Shown: positions 17,256 through 24,305 of the stretch, one piece after another | Layout of the letters: every line of letters starts with the position of its first letter | Numbering within the stretch: the stretch's first letter is position 1 | Assembly (NCBI GenBank): GCA_004563195.1 | Contig: SFTJ01000042.1 | Coordinates: 1 to 24,510, forward strand | Length of the DNA stretch: 24,510 nucleotides | Direction: 5' to 3' | DNA from: a bacterium | GTDB taxonomy: Bacteria > Bacteroidota > Bacteroidia > Bacteroidales > Muribaculaceae | Program-made: the position numbers and the translations under genes | The notes under the pieces: generated by a model | What the model saw: the letters and a program-made list of their open reading frames with translations, nothing else | Database searches by the model: none | Told to the model about the DNA's origin: nothing

Positions 17256-17266
17256 TTGACTAATGA

Positions 17267-20266
17267 TTACTTCTTAATAATCTTTTTGGTTACTACGCCT
17301 TGAGGAGTGTTGACCTTAACAAGATATACACCCGATGAGATGCCTGTAGCGGGTGCTTGCATACCGCAAGCGTTGTAAACCTTAACATCGCCTTCTTCAG
17401 CACCGCAAACCACGATGTTGTCGCCATCGATGCTTACTGCCACGCCACCATCGGCATTCACGCCGTTGATGCCGGATACGTTGTTGGTATCGATTGGGTA
17501 TGGTTGGCTATAGGTACCTGCACTGCTTGCAAAGTTCAATACATTAGCAAGGTCGATTATCTCGTTGGCGATCTTATCGTAGAGCTTCAATTCAATCTTG
17601 TCGCCGGTTGCTCCGTGAACGGTGATGTAGAAGCGTTCGCCTACCATCTTGCCTTCGCCACGACATTCACCTGCCACGAATGCGCCGATGCTGTAGCGGT
17701 TTGGTTCGAGGGCTGAAGTACCCTTAGCGATGATGCTCATGTTGTCGGCGAAACGCGAACCATCGTATTCCCATACCGATTTTGTGTTGCCGTAGATTTC
17801 TTCTTGCTGTCCGCTTACTTCCGACGTAGAAGTCTGAGCGAAACTGTTTTCTGCTGGCAATGAGGCTGACACTTGTTCGCCTGCATTATAGATAAGGTAA
17901 GTTTCTCCTGGTTCGATAGTGGTGAGCGAGCCTTCCCATCCGGTTCCGGTGTAAGTAGCAAAACCGTTGTTCTTACTGCGAATTTCAGAATCTGCAGCGA
18001 GAGTTACGCCGCCAAACACATCCGAGAGGCTGTGAGCGAAGCAATATGGATTGGCCACCCAGTTCCAAAGTGGATCTAAGGTAATCGAACGCTCTGCGCT
18101 ATTTGTATAGCTGCCATCGTTTGGCACCAAAACATTAAGGGTGCTGCCATCCTTGATTTGCATCTTATAGCCCTGGTCGGTGGTCATGGTTTTGAGTTTG
18201 CCGAAGAAACCATAATTCGGGTCGTTGTAAGTGATTTCAGAGCGAGAACGAACTGCCTGAACATCATCTCTAAATAATGTGATGAAAGTCTGTTCGTCGA
18301 TGCCGCCTGCATAGAGCGATGGCCAGCTCCAACCATCTTTGAGTATAAGGCGTTGAGTGATAATCACCTTAGCAGTATCTACCTGCACATCCTTGTCGCT
18401 GTATTCCAATCCAATAACTGCATTGTTGCAGATGCGAAGTGGAGTTACGTTCCATTCATTCTTGCCTTCTACACGGGTGCCAAGTTCAAATACTGGTCCG
18501 TCATTCAGATTGTTTTGGTCTGATAAGTTCCATGCGATATCCTCTTCTTTAAGAATTATATTCTCAGGATTAGTAACAAGCTTGAGAACCACGTCGCCAT
18601 CGTTCAGACCGGCTACTACGCCTAATACATCGATGCTGTTTAGGCCTTCCACGATATTGAGGGCATAAGAGATGGTGGCTACGTATGGTGCTCCCTCGTT
18701 GAGCGTTGTGCCGGCAGTTTCAGATGTTTCCAACTTAGCTGCCTTTACGCTATATGTCCACTTAACTGTGGTCGAGCCGTAAGCTTTAGCAGTAATGCCA
18801 GATGTTGTAGTTGCCGATTGCTCAAGAATTGAGGTTTCGTTTTCTTCAGCGAACGTGAATGCTGAAGGGAAAGAAACTTTCATGAATGCTGAGATGAGAC
18901 TCACATTGCTTGTCAAAGCGTTTGTCAAATCTAAGGCGCTCAATTCTGATGATTTGAGAGAAATCGACAATGGGTCGGCTATGATAGCGTAATCATCAGC
19001 TTTTGGGAAATCTTTCACATTAATAGTCACTTGGTAAGTACTCTCCAAGTCGGCGTGCTTAATATTTATAGTAGCCGTACCAGCAGCCTTAGCAGTGATA
19101 GTGCCATCTCCATTATCCACAAGATAGTTGTCGGTAGTACCCTCCGGGATTTCATAAGTTACATAATCGAACTGATGAGAGGCATCCTCTGGTGAAATAG
19201 TGAATGTGTAAGGCAGATATTGAGTCACTTCGTCGCCTACAATCACATTGAGTTCAGTTATTGATTGAATCAACCTCATTGCTGGTTTCAATACAATCAC
19301 CGTTACGTCAACTGGAGTTACATTTGGAGCAGAAGCCTGCATTTTATATGTGCCTTTAGTCAGTGGATTCCACTTGCCGTTTTCGAGTACAAGGCCTGCT
19401 GCGTTGCCTTCGGTCAACTTCCATTCCACACTTTCAGTGGCATCACTTGGAGTAATCTCCACGACATCAGCAAGTTGAGCGTTAAGCTCCTCAATCTCGC
19501 CTTCATTCACGGTGATTGTGGCATCTGGATAATCGGTGGTGTTGATGGCAATGCCGGTAATAGGCTGATGCACATACACGGTGAAACCACCATTTATACT
19601 ATTCGCACCAGTTGAGAAGCTGTAGCCAAGATATCTGCCTTCTATATTTGGCTTAACCGGATTGAGCACATTGTTTTCAACAGTGAAATATTCGCTCGAA
19701 TTCGAGAAATCCCAATTGATGGCATCAGGCATAGTAGCAACAGCACCAGCTTCTTTGCCCACAAACTTCATCACGGTCTTCAAATCAAGGGTTTCGCCCA
19801 TATTAATGTCGATACGTTCACTTGCCGATACACTTTCCACAGGGTTGAAAGTTACTAAGTAAGGATTTGATGGAAAATTTCCGGCGAGAGTGCCTTCGCT
19901 ACCGGTAAGTGTTAGATCCGTTTCAAACGTGTACTCAGCGTCATCACACTTGAGTGCCAAAGTCACTGTTTTGTCAGCATCAGCATCGGTAACACCTATG
20001 CTCAATGTAAACAAATAGACCGCTGTGGTAGTGCCAGCCATTTCTTGCTCAGCCACTGCACGACATTCGCCATCGACGAACGCTCCGAGTTTTGGCGTTG
20101 AATACTGGCCATTGACACTGCCCAATAAATTGCCCGAGGGCAGCTTAAATGCCACGTACACTACTTCGTGCGCTTCATAAGCATTACCCGGATCCGTAAA
20201 ATCTCGCGCGTGCATACTAAATACACTCGCCAGAAAAACGGCAGTTAATAGTAAGTACTTTTTCAT
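17267..20266 (-). CDS. T9SS-sorted secreted protein with Ig-like repeats
   Basis: A 999-residue protein with a signal peptide (about residues 1-20, MKKYLLLTAVFLASVFSMHA). Residues about 30-145 form a module with GAFVDGECRA at 61. Residues about 145-620 contain several Ig-like (Big_2-type) units with GDGTITAKAAGTATINIKH and WNPLTKGTYKMQASA strands. About 640-800 is a 'WNWVANPY...' region common in secreted Bacteroidota proteins. A second GAFVAGECRG module starts near 860. The last ~60 residues form a type A T9SS sorting domain: VKVYNACGM, GISSGVYLVKV, ending VTKKIIKK. Such domains are recognised by the T9SS translocon and removed when the protein is released or anchored to A-LPS. It lies 49 bases after the DUF1573 gene, probably in the same transcript. 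No T9SS machinery gene is in the window. The role is presumably adhesion or binding, with no enzyme motif seen. Confidence 0.92.
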   Translation of the reverse strand: MKKYLLLTAVFLASVFSMHARDFTDPGNAYEAHEVVYVAFKLPSGNLLGSVNGQYSTPKLGAFVDGECRAVAEQEMAGTTTAVYLFTLSIGVTDADADKTVTLALKCDDAEYTFETDLTLTGSEGTLAGNFPSNPYLVTFNPVESVSASERIDINMGETLDLKTVMKFVGKEAGAVATMPDAINWDFSNSSEYFTVENNVLNPVKPNIEGRYLGYSFSTGANSINGGFTVYVHQPITGIAINTTDYPDATITVNEGEIEELNAQLADVVEITPSDATESVEWKLTEGNAAGLVLENGKWNPLTKGTYKMQASAPNVTPVDVTVIVLKPAMRLIQSITELNVIVGDEVTQYLPYTFTISPEDASHQFDYVTYEIPEGTTDNYLVDNGDGTITAKAAGTATINIKHADLESTYQVTINVKDFPKADDYAIIADPLSISLKSSELSALDLTNALTSNVSLISAFMKVSFPSAFTFAEENETSILEQSATTTSGITAKAYGSTTVKWTYSVKAAKLETSETAGTTLNEGAPYVATISYALNIVEGLNSIDVLGVVAGLNDGDVVLKLVTNPENIILKEEDIAWNLSDQNNLNDGPVFELGTRVEGKNEWNVTPLRICNNAVIGLEYSDKDVQVDTAKVIITQRLILKDGWSWPSLYAGGIDEQTFITLFRDDVQAVRSRSEITYNDPNYGFFGKLKTMTTDQGYKMQIKDGSTLNVLVPNDGSYTNSAERSITLDPLWNWVANPYCFAHSLSDVFGGVTLAADSEIRSKNNGFATYTGTGWEGSLTTIEPGETYLIYNAGEQVSASLPAENSFAQTSTSEVSGQQEEIYGNTKSVWEYDGSRFADNMSIIAKGTSALEPNRYSIGAFVAGECRGEGKMVGERFYITVHGATGDKIELKLYDKIANEIIDLANVLNFASSAGTYSQPYPIDTNNVSGINGVNADGGVAVSIDGDNIVVCGAEEGDVKVYNACGMQAPATGISSGVYLVKVNTPQGVVTKKIIKK

Positions 20267-20315
20267 GTTTTTCTTTTTAAAGTGGGTTAATCGTTAATAT
20301 TACTTTTATATAATC

Positions 20316-21050
20316 TCATTTTATGCTAATCGTTATGCTGCAAGCCTCTGCTTTGCTTTCGCCTACCCTTAAACTATAAGAGTGGTTACCTGTAAGCTTC
20401 TGCAGTGCTTTGCGCTTGCCTGAGAAAACCAGCGAAAAGCGCTCGCCGGGCGGCACTTTAGCTGGAATCACTTCAGTTTCGATGCCCGGCACTTCGCCAA
20501 GTACCCGGGGTGATAAAACAGCATCGCCCTGATTGACGCACGGCAGCGAAACCGAAATCTTGCTGCGAGCGTCGTTGGCGCCGAGGTCGATGGCGAGCGT
20601 GTCGCTGCTGATTCGCGACTGCCCTACCTCGATGGGGAAATCGCGCCGAATTCGCATCTGCGATGTGAGGATTCTGCCCTTCACAAACAGATAATTGGCG
20701 GCTGGTTGCGACTCGAAGCGCACTGTGACGCGCTGCTTGAACTCGCCAACCTTATCCTTTGGGTCGAAAGTCACCACCACGCTCGATGTGTCGGCTGCCT
20801 GAACTGCCGCGGTGGCAAATGTGGCGGTGGTGCAGCTGCACTTGCCGGTTGCCGTAAGCACGCTCATTGCTTCGCTGCTCATATTGCGCCATGTGAATCG
20901 GTGACTAACTGCCCCATCACTCTCCACGATTTCGCCAAAATCGTAAACCGTTCCGTCCAACCACTCTACATCGCTCTTAGCTACAGCTTCGAAGCAGCAG
21001 CCAAGCACCATTATTATTACCAATATGAGATTGCATCTTTTGGGGATCAT
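20316..21050 (-). CDS. DUF1573 domain protein, exported
   Basis: A 244-residue protein. The N-terminus MIPKRCNLILVIIMVLGCC is an export signal; VLGC could serve as a weak lipobox, so it is either a lipoprotein or a periplasmic protein cleaved near EAVA. Residues about 27-130 show the DUF1573 pattern: W.DGTVYDFGEIVESDG, SHRFTWRNMSSEAMSVL, GKCSCTTA, VVVTFDPKDKVGEFKQRVTV and YLFVKGRI. DUF1573 is an ASH/Ig-like beta-sandwich common in Bacteroidota exported proteins, without a defined biochemical role. Residues about 135-244 form a second beta-rich half. It is the first gene of the unit with the T9SS-sorted protein and is preceded by a putative regulated promoter whose operator and -7 box are repeated in front of the small araC gene. 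Confidence 0.88.
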   Translation of the reverse strand: MIPKRCNLILVIIMVLGCCFEAVAKSDVEWLDGTVYDFGEIVESDGAVSHRFTWRNMSSEAMSVLTATGKCSCTTATFATAAVQAADTSSVVVTFDPKDKVGEFKQRVTVRFESQPAANYLFVKGRILTSQMRIRRDFPIEVGQSRISSDTLAIDLGANDARSKISVSLPCVNQGDAVLSPRVLGEVPGIETEVIPAKVPPGERFSLVFSGKRKALQKLTGNHSYSLRVGESKAEACSITISIK

Positions 21051-21114
21051 GATTATTGCGATTAGACTTGGTTCAAGCGGGTTTGATTAGTTAAAAAATT
21101 TTTCTCAAGTGTTA

Positions 21115-21161
21115 CAAAATTATTAGCAATGTGCATTTTAGCAGTTGTAAAAATCTTACAA
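21115..21161 (-). promoter_or_regulatory. Operator (inverted repeat) plus -7 box of the DUF1573/T9SS unit
   Basis: The 17-mer TTGTAAAAATCTTACAA at 21145-21161 is a perfect 6-bp inverted repeat (TTGTAA...TTACAA) with a 5-base spacer. Reading on the minus strand, exactly 22 bases lie between it and TAATTTTG (21122-21115), a match to the Bacteroidota -7 consensus TAnnTTTG. Transcription would start near 21108, giving a leader of roughly 58 nt before the ATG at 21050. No good -33 TTTG is present at the usual spacing; the operator occupies that zone, as expected for an activator-dependent promoter. The same arrangement recurs at 21701-21747. A further TTACAA half-site overlaps the -7 box (21112-21117). 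Confidence 0.6.
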
Positions 21162-21177
21162 ACTTTTGATAAAATCA

Positions 21178-21675
21178 TTATATTTTTGCGATGTCATCGC
21201 TGATTTTTTCAAATTTATCATTTATCACCTCATTGTAAAATCTACAAGACTGCCTATTTTCGCGAAAATGCATCGGCGACATGCCGCTCCACTTCTTAAA
21301 TGCGTGCGAAAAAAAGCTCGTTTCTTCAAATCCGCAACTGAGCGCCACATCGCGAATCATGATGTGCGGTTCCTCGAGCAGAAGCCGCGATGCTTCGTGC
21401 ATCTGTATGGCTAAAATCAGCTGTTTGGGCGATTTCCCTGTGGCACGATGCACTCGGCGGCGAAATGTCTGCTCGCCTAAGCCCAATCGCAACGCCAAGG
21501 CGGTTACACTATGCTCCCGCGTTGGCATCGACGTCTTGACAAGATGCACAAGGTGAAGCACAAACTGCAGTTGATCTTCGCCCAGGTCGTGGACTGCTCC
21601 AAGAATATTAGCAAGGGAATGTAGTTGGTGGCGTTTCATATCGATAGGTTTTAAGGATTTTGCGCGTCGCTCCAT
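21178..21675 (-). CDS. Small AraC-family transcriptional regulator without sensor domain
   Basis: A 165-residue protein (or 153 from the ATG at 21639). Residues about 60-150 form a double helix-turn-helix AraC/XylS domain: ALALRLGLGEQTFRRRVHRA, GKSPKQLILAIQMHEASRLL, then IRDVALSCGFEETSFFSHAF and SGMSPMHFRE. The ~55 residues in front are too short for a sensor or TPR domain, so it resembles SoxS/MarA-type regulators controlled by their own abundance. The domain is clearly related to the one ending the regulator encoded upstream (21889-23250): both share GEQTFRRR, AIQM and CGFEE.S.FSH.FK. Its promoter carries the operator found before the DUF1573 gene, which lies immediately downstream. Autoregulation together with control of that unit is the simplest model (inference). 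Confidence 0.88.
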   Translation of the reverse strand: MERRAKSLKPIDMKRHQLHSLANILGAVHDLGEDQLQFVLHLVHLVKTSMPTREHSVTALALRLGLGEQTFRRRVHRATGKSPKQLILAIQMHEASRLLLEEPHIMIRDVALSCGFEETSFFSHAFKKWSGMSPMHFRENRQSCRFYNEVINDKFEKISDDIAKI

Positions 21676-21700
21676 GGTGAAGAAGCAGGAGCTGCATAGG

Positions 21701-21747
21701 CAAAATTATCGTCACACCACACTTTTACTCTTGTAAAAATCTTACAA
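21701..21747 (-). promoter_or_regulatory. Operator (inverted repeat) plus -7 box of the small araC gene
   Basis: An identical 17-mer TTGTAAAAATCTTACAA at 21731-21747 is followed, on the minus strand after exactly 22 bases, by an identical TAATTTTG box (21708-21701). Transcription would start near 21694, about 19 nt before the ATG at 21675 or 55 nt before the ATG at 21639. Additional elements upstream are a TTGTAA half-site at 21752-21757 and the palindrome CACATTTGTG at 21766-21775, which could hold a second protein such as the TPR-AraC regulator. Confidence 0.6.
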
Positions 21748-21826
21748 TAGTTTGTAAAAAACTATCACATTTGTGAAAAGACACCGATATAAGCGTCACA
21801 GCCGCGAGAAAACATCGATAAACGGC

Positions 21827-21862
21827 AAAAAATTACCGCCATCCTGAGAAAGACGACGGTAA
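21827..21862 (-). terminator. Rho-independent terminator of the TPR-AraC regulator gene
   Basis: On the minus strand TTACCG plus five further pairs (two of them G-U) close onto CGGTAA with an 8-base loop, followed directly by TTTTTT (complement of 21827-21832). It lies 27 bases after the stop of the regulator gene and separates it from the small araC promoter. Confidence 0.75.
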
Positions 21863-21888
21863 ACCGGGAAAAATATTGTCAAACTATG

Positions 21889-23250
21889 TCATTGCTGCTT
21901 TAGAGCATTGGCACGATATTCGGTAGGTGCACAGCCGAAAGCTCGCTTGAACGAATGAGAGAATGCGCTCTGCTCCTCGAATCCGCACTCTCGAGCCACC
22001 TCGCCTATGGTCAGATTCCTGTCGGAAAGCAAAGAGGCAGCGCGACCCATCTGAATGGCAGAAATAAAACTCTTGGGCTGACGACCTGTGGCCTCAACGA
22101 AGCGGCGGCGGAAGGTCTGTTCGCCCATATTCAGGCGATTGGCTATCTGCGCCACACTAATCTCGCAATTTGCCATGCCTTCGTTGACGGCTTGCACCAC
22201 CATTCGCTCAAGATGCGACGCCGAGCCGGCAGTGTCGGCAGTTTTGTCTTGCTCGAGTTCGGACGGAGCAGCAGTTTCGGCAGGAACATCATCAACAGGA
22301 GTCGCTGTAGTGGCTGCTGCGCCTTGCTGAGTCATCGAAGCATTGATTTCAGCGATTTCAGCCATCAATAGCTTCATCTCGGCACGATAACTACGAAGTT
22401 TGCGGCGATAGCACACCAGGCTGCCCACCACCACCAGAATTATCAGCACAGCCGCCAGCATCCAATCGCGCTTGCGGGCAAAGCTGTGTTTTGCCACCTC
22501 ATCCTTTAGACGGTCGGTGTCGAACTCCACGTTATATCGCGCCAGCGCATCGGCAGAAGCCTGATGATAGAGCGAATCCTTAAGTTCATTGAAGCGTTCG
22601 AGTGCTATTCGCGCGCTATCGCGGTCGAGTTCCCAGTAACTCTCATAGAGTCCTTTCTGGGCATGCACTTGGTTATAGAGGTCGCCCATAGCAGCAAACA
22701 GACGGCTTGCCTCCTTAAAATAAGGCACAGCGTCGCTGTGGCGGTGCTGCTTGAGCATCATAAATCCTAAATGATTGTAGTCGATGGCAAGCGAATGATA
22801 ATTGTTGGCATCGCGCAGCAGCGGAAACGCCTTTTCGAATGTCGCCTCAGCCTCGGCATATCGTTCCATGCCGATGAGCGCAGTGGCTTTCTGCGACAGG
22901 CGTATGGCAGCACGAGGCCATCGCGCAGCCACCGAATCGAGGCGATAAGCCTGCTCGGCAAAGTTGAGCGCCTTGGTATAGTCGCCCATTTTATAGTTCA
23001 CCTCCGACGCCATACCGAGCAAAATGGTCTGCCGAAGGGTGTTTTTGCCATTTGCTGCATATTCAAGCCCCATCATGATGTATTTCTCGGCATCTTTAGG
23101 CTTGTCGGCGGCAATGTATGTTCCAGCCAATGTGCTAAGGCTCAGGGCAATTCGATCGTTATCGCCGCTCCGCATATCGATATCCACACACTGCTTGGTG
23201 TAGCTCACGCCGCTGGCGAAGTCGCCAAGGCGCACGCTCACCACGCCCAA
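21889..23250 (-). CDS. TPR-membrane-AraC regulator, C-terminal part (downstream of an in-frame TGA)
   Basis: The frame is open from 23340 down to 21889. The start given is a TTG at 23250, but codons up to 23251 also continue the same protein (...RARQYGLKALELYKYNNDEK). It contains about six TPR repeats (for example MGDYTKALNFAEQAYRLD and MERYAEAEATFEKAFPLLRD), one transmembrane helix (WMLAAVLIILVVVGSLVCY) with the TPRs outside, a linker, and a C-terminal AraC domain (GEQTFRRRFVEATGRQPKSF, TIGEVARECGFEEQSAFSHS). This is a familiar Bacteroidota architecture in which extracytoplasmic TPRs are thought to sense a peptide or protein and drive the cytoplasmic DNA-binding domain. Without residues encoded before the TGA the protein would lack its signal region and could insert wrongly, so the gene is probably inactive unless the stop is read through or is a sequencing error. 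Confidence 0.85.
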   Translation of the reverse strand: MGVVSVRLGDFASGVSYTKQCVDIDMRSGDNDRIALSLSTLAGTYIAADKPKDAEKYIMMGLEYAANGKNTLRQTILLGMASEVNYKMGDYTKALNFAEQAYRLDSVAARWPRAAIRLSQKATALIGMERYAEAEATFEKAFPLLRDANNYHSLAIDYNHLGFMMLKQHRHSDAVPYFKEASRLFAAMGDLYNQVHAQKGLYESYWELDRDSARIALERFNELKDSLYHQASADALARYNVEFDTDRLKDEVAKHSFARKRDWMLAAVLIILVVVGSLVCYRRKLRSYRAEMKLLMAEIAEINASMTQQGAAATTATPVDDVPAETAAPSELEQDKTADTAGSASHLERMVVQAVNEGMANCEISVAQIANRLNMGEQTFRRRFVEATGRQPKSFISAIQMGRAASLLSDRNLTIGEVARECGFEEQSAFSHSFKRAFGCAPTEYRANALKQQ

Positions 23251-23340
23251 GAGATTGAGGCAATATGCCTTCTCGTCATTATTATATTTATATAGTTCAA
23301 GAGCCTTTAAGCCATATTGGCGTGCGCGCTCATATTCTTG

Positions 23341-23649
23341 TCACTCGTTAAGCCACTCGCCAGCCCAATAGTAAAACTCCTGGCACACCGAGTCGATGGG
23401 CGTGGCATCGCCAAGCACATATTTCTCGTCCATGATATCTTCCTCGAGCATCGCCTTGAAAAACTTATTGGCAATAGCCACCGAAGGCTTGCTATCGAAA
23501 TCGGCAATCAAGCTATCATACTTATTCACAGCAGCATAGCTCAGCGACGTAGTCATCGCCAAGCATACAACTATGCACCATTCAGCAAATCCAGTTACTC
23601 TATTATTGAATAATGCAAAACCCTTCTTAATTATTGCAACATTCGACAT
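23341..23649 (-). CDS. TPR-membrane-AraC regulator, N-terminal part ending at an in-frame TGA
   Basis: A 102-residue reading frame beginning MSNVAIIKKGFALF. It has a signal/anchor segment (FAEWCIVVCLAMTTSLSYAA, about residues 21-40) and the first helices of a TPR domain (SVAIANKFFKAMLEEDIMDE, then FYYWAGEWLNE). It ends at TGA (23341-23343), but translation in the same frame carries on without interruption as QEYERARQYGLKALELYKYN into the downstream TPR-AraC sequence. The two pieces are one ~586-codon gene split by a single nonsense codon; CGA to TGA (Arg to stop) is the simplest origin. A promoter with -7 and -33 boxes lies 70-100 bases upstream. Confidence 0.8.
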   Translation of the reverse strand: MSNVAIIKKGFALFNNRVTGFAEWCIVVCLAMTTSLSYAAVNKYDSLIADFDSKPSVAIANKFFKAMLEEDIMDEKYVLGDATPIDSVCQEFYYWAGEWLNE

Positions 23650-23719
23650 TTGGCATACGATATAAGCAAATATTTACTAACTGATTGCAAATATAACCCT
23701 TAATTCCGCAACACTATTA

Positions 23720-23752
23720 CAAATATAACTTTTTAAGCACCTGAGCAACAAA
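23720..23752 (-). promoter_or_regulatory. Promoter of the TPR-AraC regulator gene
   Basis: On the minus strand TTTG (complement of 23749-23752), a 21-base spacer, then TATATTTG (complement of 23720-23727) match the Bacteroidota -33/-7 pattern. A start near 23713 gives a leader of about 63 nt. A second TATATTTG at 23688-23695 could be an alternative -7 box. A hairpin-like inverted repeat (23741-23763, 8 of 9 pairs around AAAAA) covers the -33 box and may be an operator. Confidence 0.5.
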
Positions 23753-23763
23753 AAGTTGCCCAG
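23741..23763. other. Inverted repeat over the regulator's -33 box
   Basis: CTGAGCAAC-AAAAA-GTTGCCCAG: 8 of 9 positions pair. Its position over the presumed -33 element, just outside the presumed left end of the IS relic, suggests an operator; chance or an RNA hairpin is also possible. Confidence 0.35.
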
Positions 23764-23770
23764 AATTTTA

Positions 23771-24111
23771 CCTTGTCAGATTTTTTCACCTATCTTAGTG
23801 TTGCAAATCAAAATATGTATCAAACCCGACAGACATAGTAAAGGTAGCAATAAAATCTGAGAATCTCTCTCCTTTTGGAGGAGTTTTTTCAATAATGGAG
23901 CAATTTGACTCCAAGCTCTCATCTGTAATCGACTCAACCCTCGGTATGAGATGCAGGCTGTATGGTTATCAATACAGCGAAATCACCCGTTCGCTTATGA
24001 GCGTTTATCTCTGTGCCAGCCAAATGGGTCAGGACATCAAGGCAGTATGTGCTGAATATCTATTCATGCAACAACGCTTATGCTGATGTGTTCCAGAATG
24101 ACTTTGGATGA
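23771..24111 (+). mobile_element. IS1380-type insertion sequence relic with internal deletion
   Basis: This stretch holds both ends of an IS1380-family transposase frame but not its middle (see the pseudogene entry). The left boundary is set provisionally at CCTTGTCAG (23771), about 64 bases before the coding relic; I could not find a convincing matching right inverted repeat or target duplication, so both borders are uncertain. The remaining 24112-24305 has no gene or structure that I can support. Confidence 0.6.
23835..24111 (+). pseudogene. IS1380-family transposase, N- and C-terminal ends fused by deletion
   Basis: From 23835 (ATA where ATG is expected) the frame reads VKVAIKSENLSPFGGVFSIM, then EQFDSKLSSVIDSTLGMRC, then YGYQYSEITRSLMSVYLC. 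This is the N-terminus of Bacteroides-type IS1380 transposases. At about 24003-24014 homology switches to the +1 frame: FISVPAKWVRTSRQYVLN, then IYSCNNAYADVFQNDFG and a TGA at 24109-24111, the family C-terminus. The ~330 residues between, including the DDE catalytic core, are missing and the halves are out of frame. The junction GTTTATCTCTGT fits both the N-terminal VYLC codons and the C-terminal FISV codons, so a microhomology-mediated deletion is likely. The 63-residue frame starting at 23895 is part of this relic, not an independent gene. Confidence 0.75.
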
Positions 24112-24305
24112 CACCAACAACTTATGGTCGTGATTTTGCGTATTGCCTCAAGTCGCATGGTGGGGTGAGGGGCATTTATATGTCTTTATGGTAACAATCG
24201 ATGCACTGTGCCCCCTTTTTACTAACGATGCAGATTCTTTTCGCTTCTGTATCATATTAGGCGCGTAGTTGCGGATTTGAGGCATTTGAATTATTTGATC
24301 AATAT

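Noticed and set aside
23341..23343. UGA recoded as an amino acid genome-wide
   Set aside because: All other long genes in the window are free of internal TGA, and TGA serves as the stop of several of them (for example at 302, 2734 and 15342).
23895..24086. 63-codon plus-strand gene as an independent small protein
   Set aside because: Its first half is an IS1380 transposase N-terminus and its tail is out-of-frame transposase C-terminal sequence, so it is a relic.
24112..24305. Right end of the IS or a small RNA between the IS relic and comM
   Set aside because: No inverted repeat matching the left end, no convincing hairpin with U-run and no conserved reading frame could be seen.
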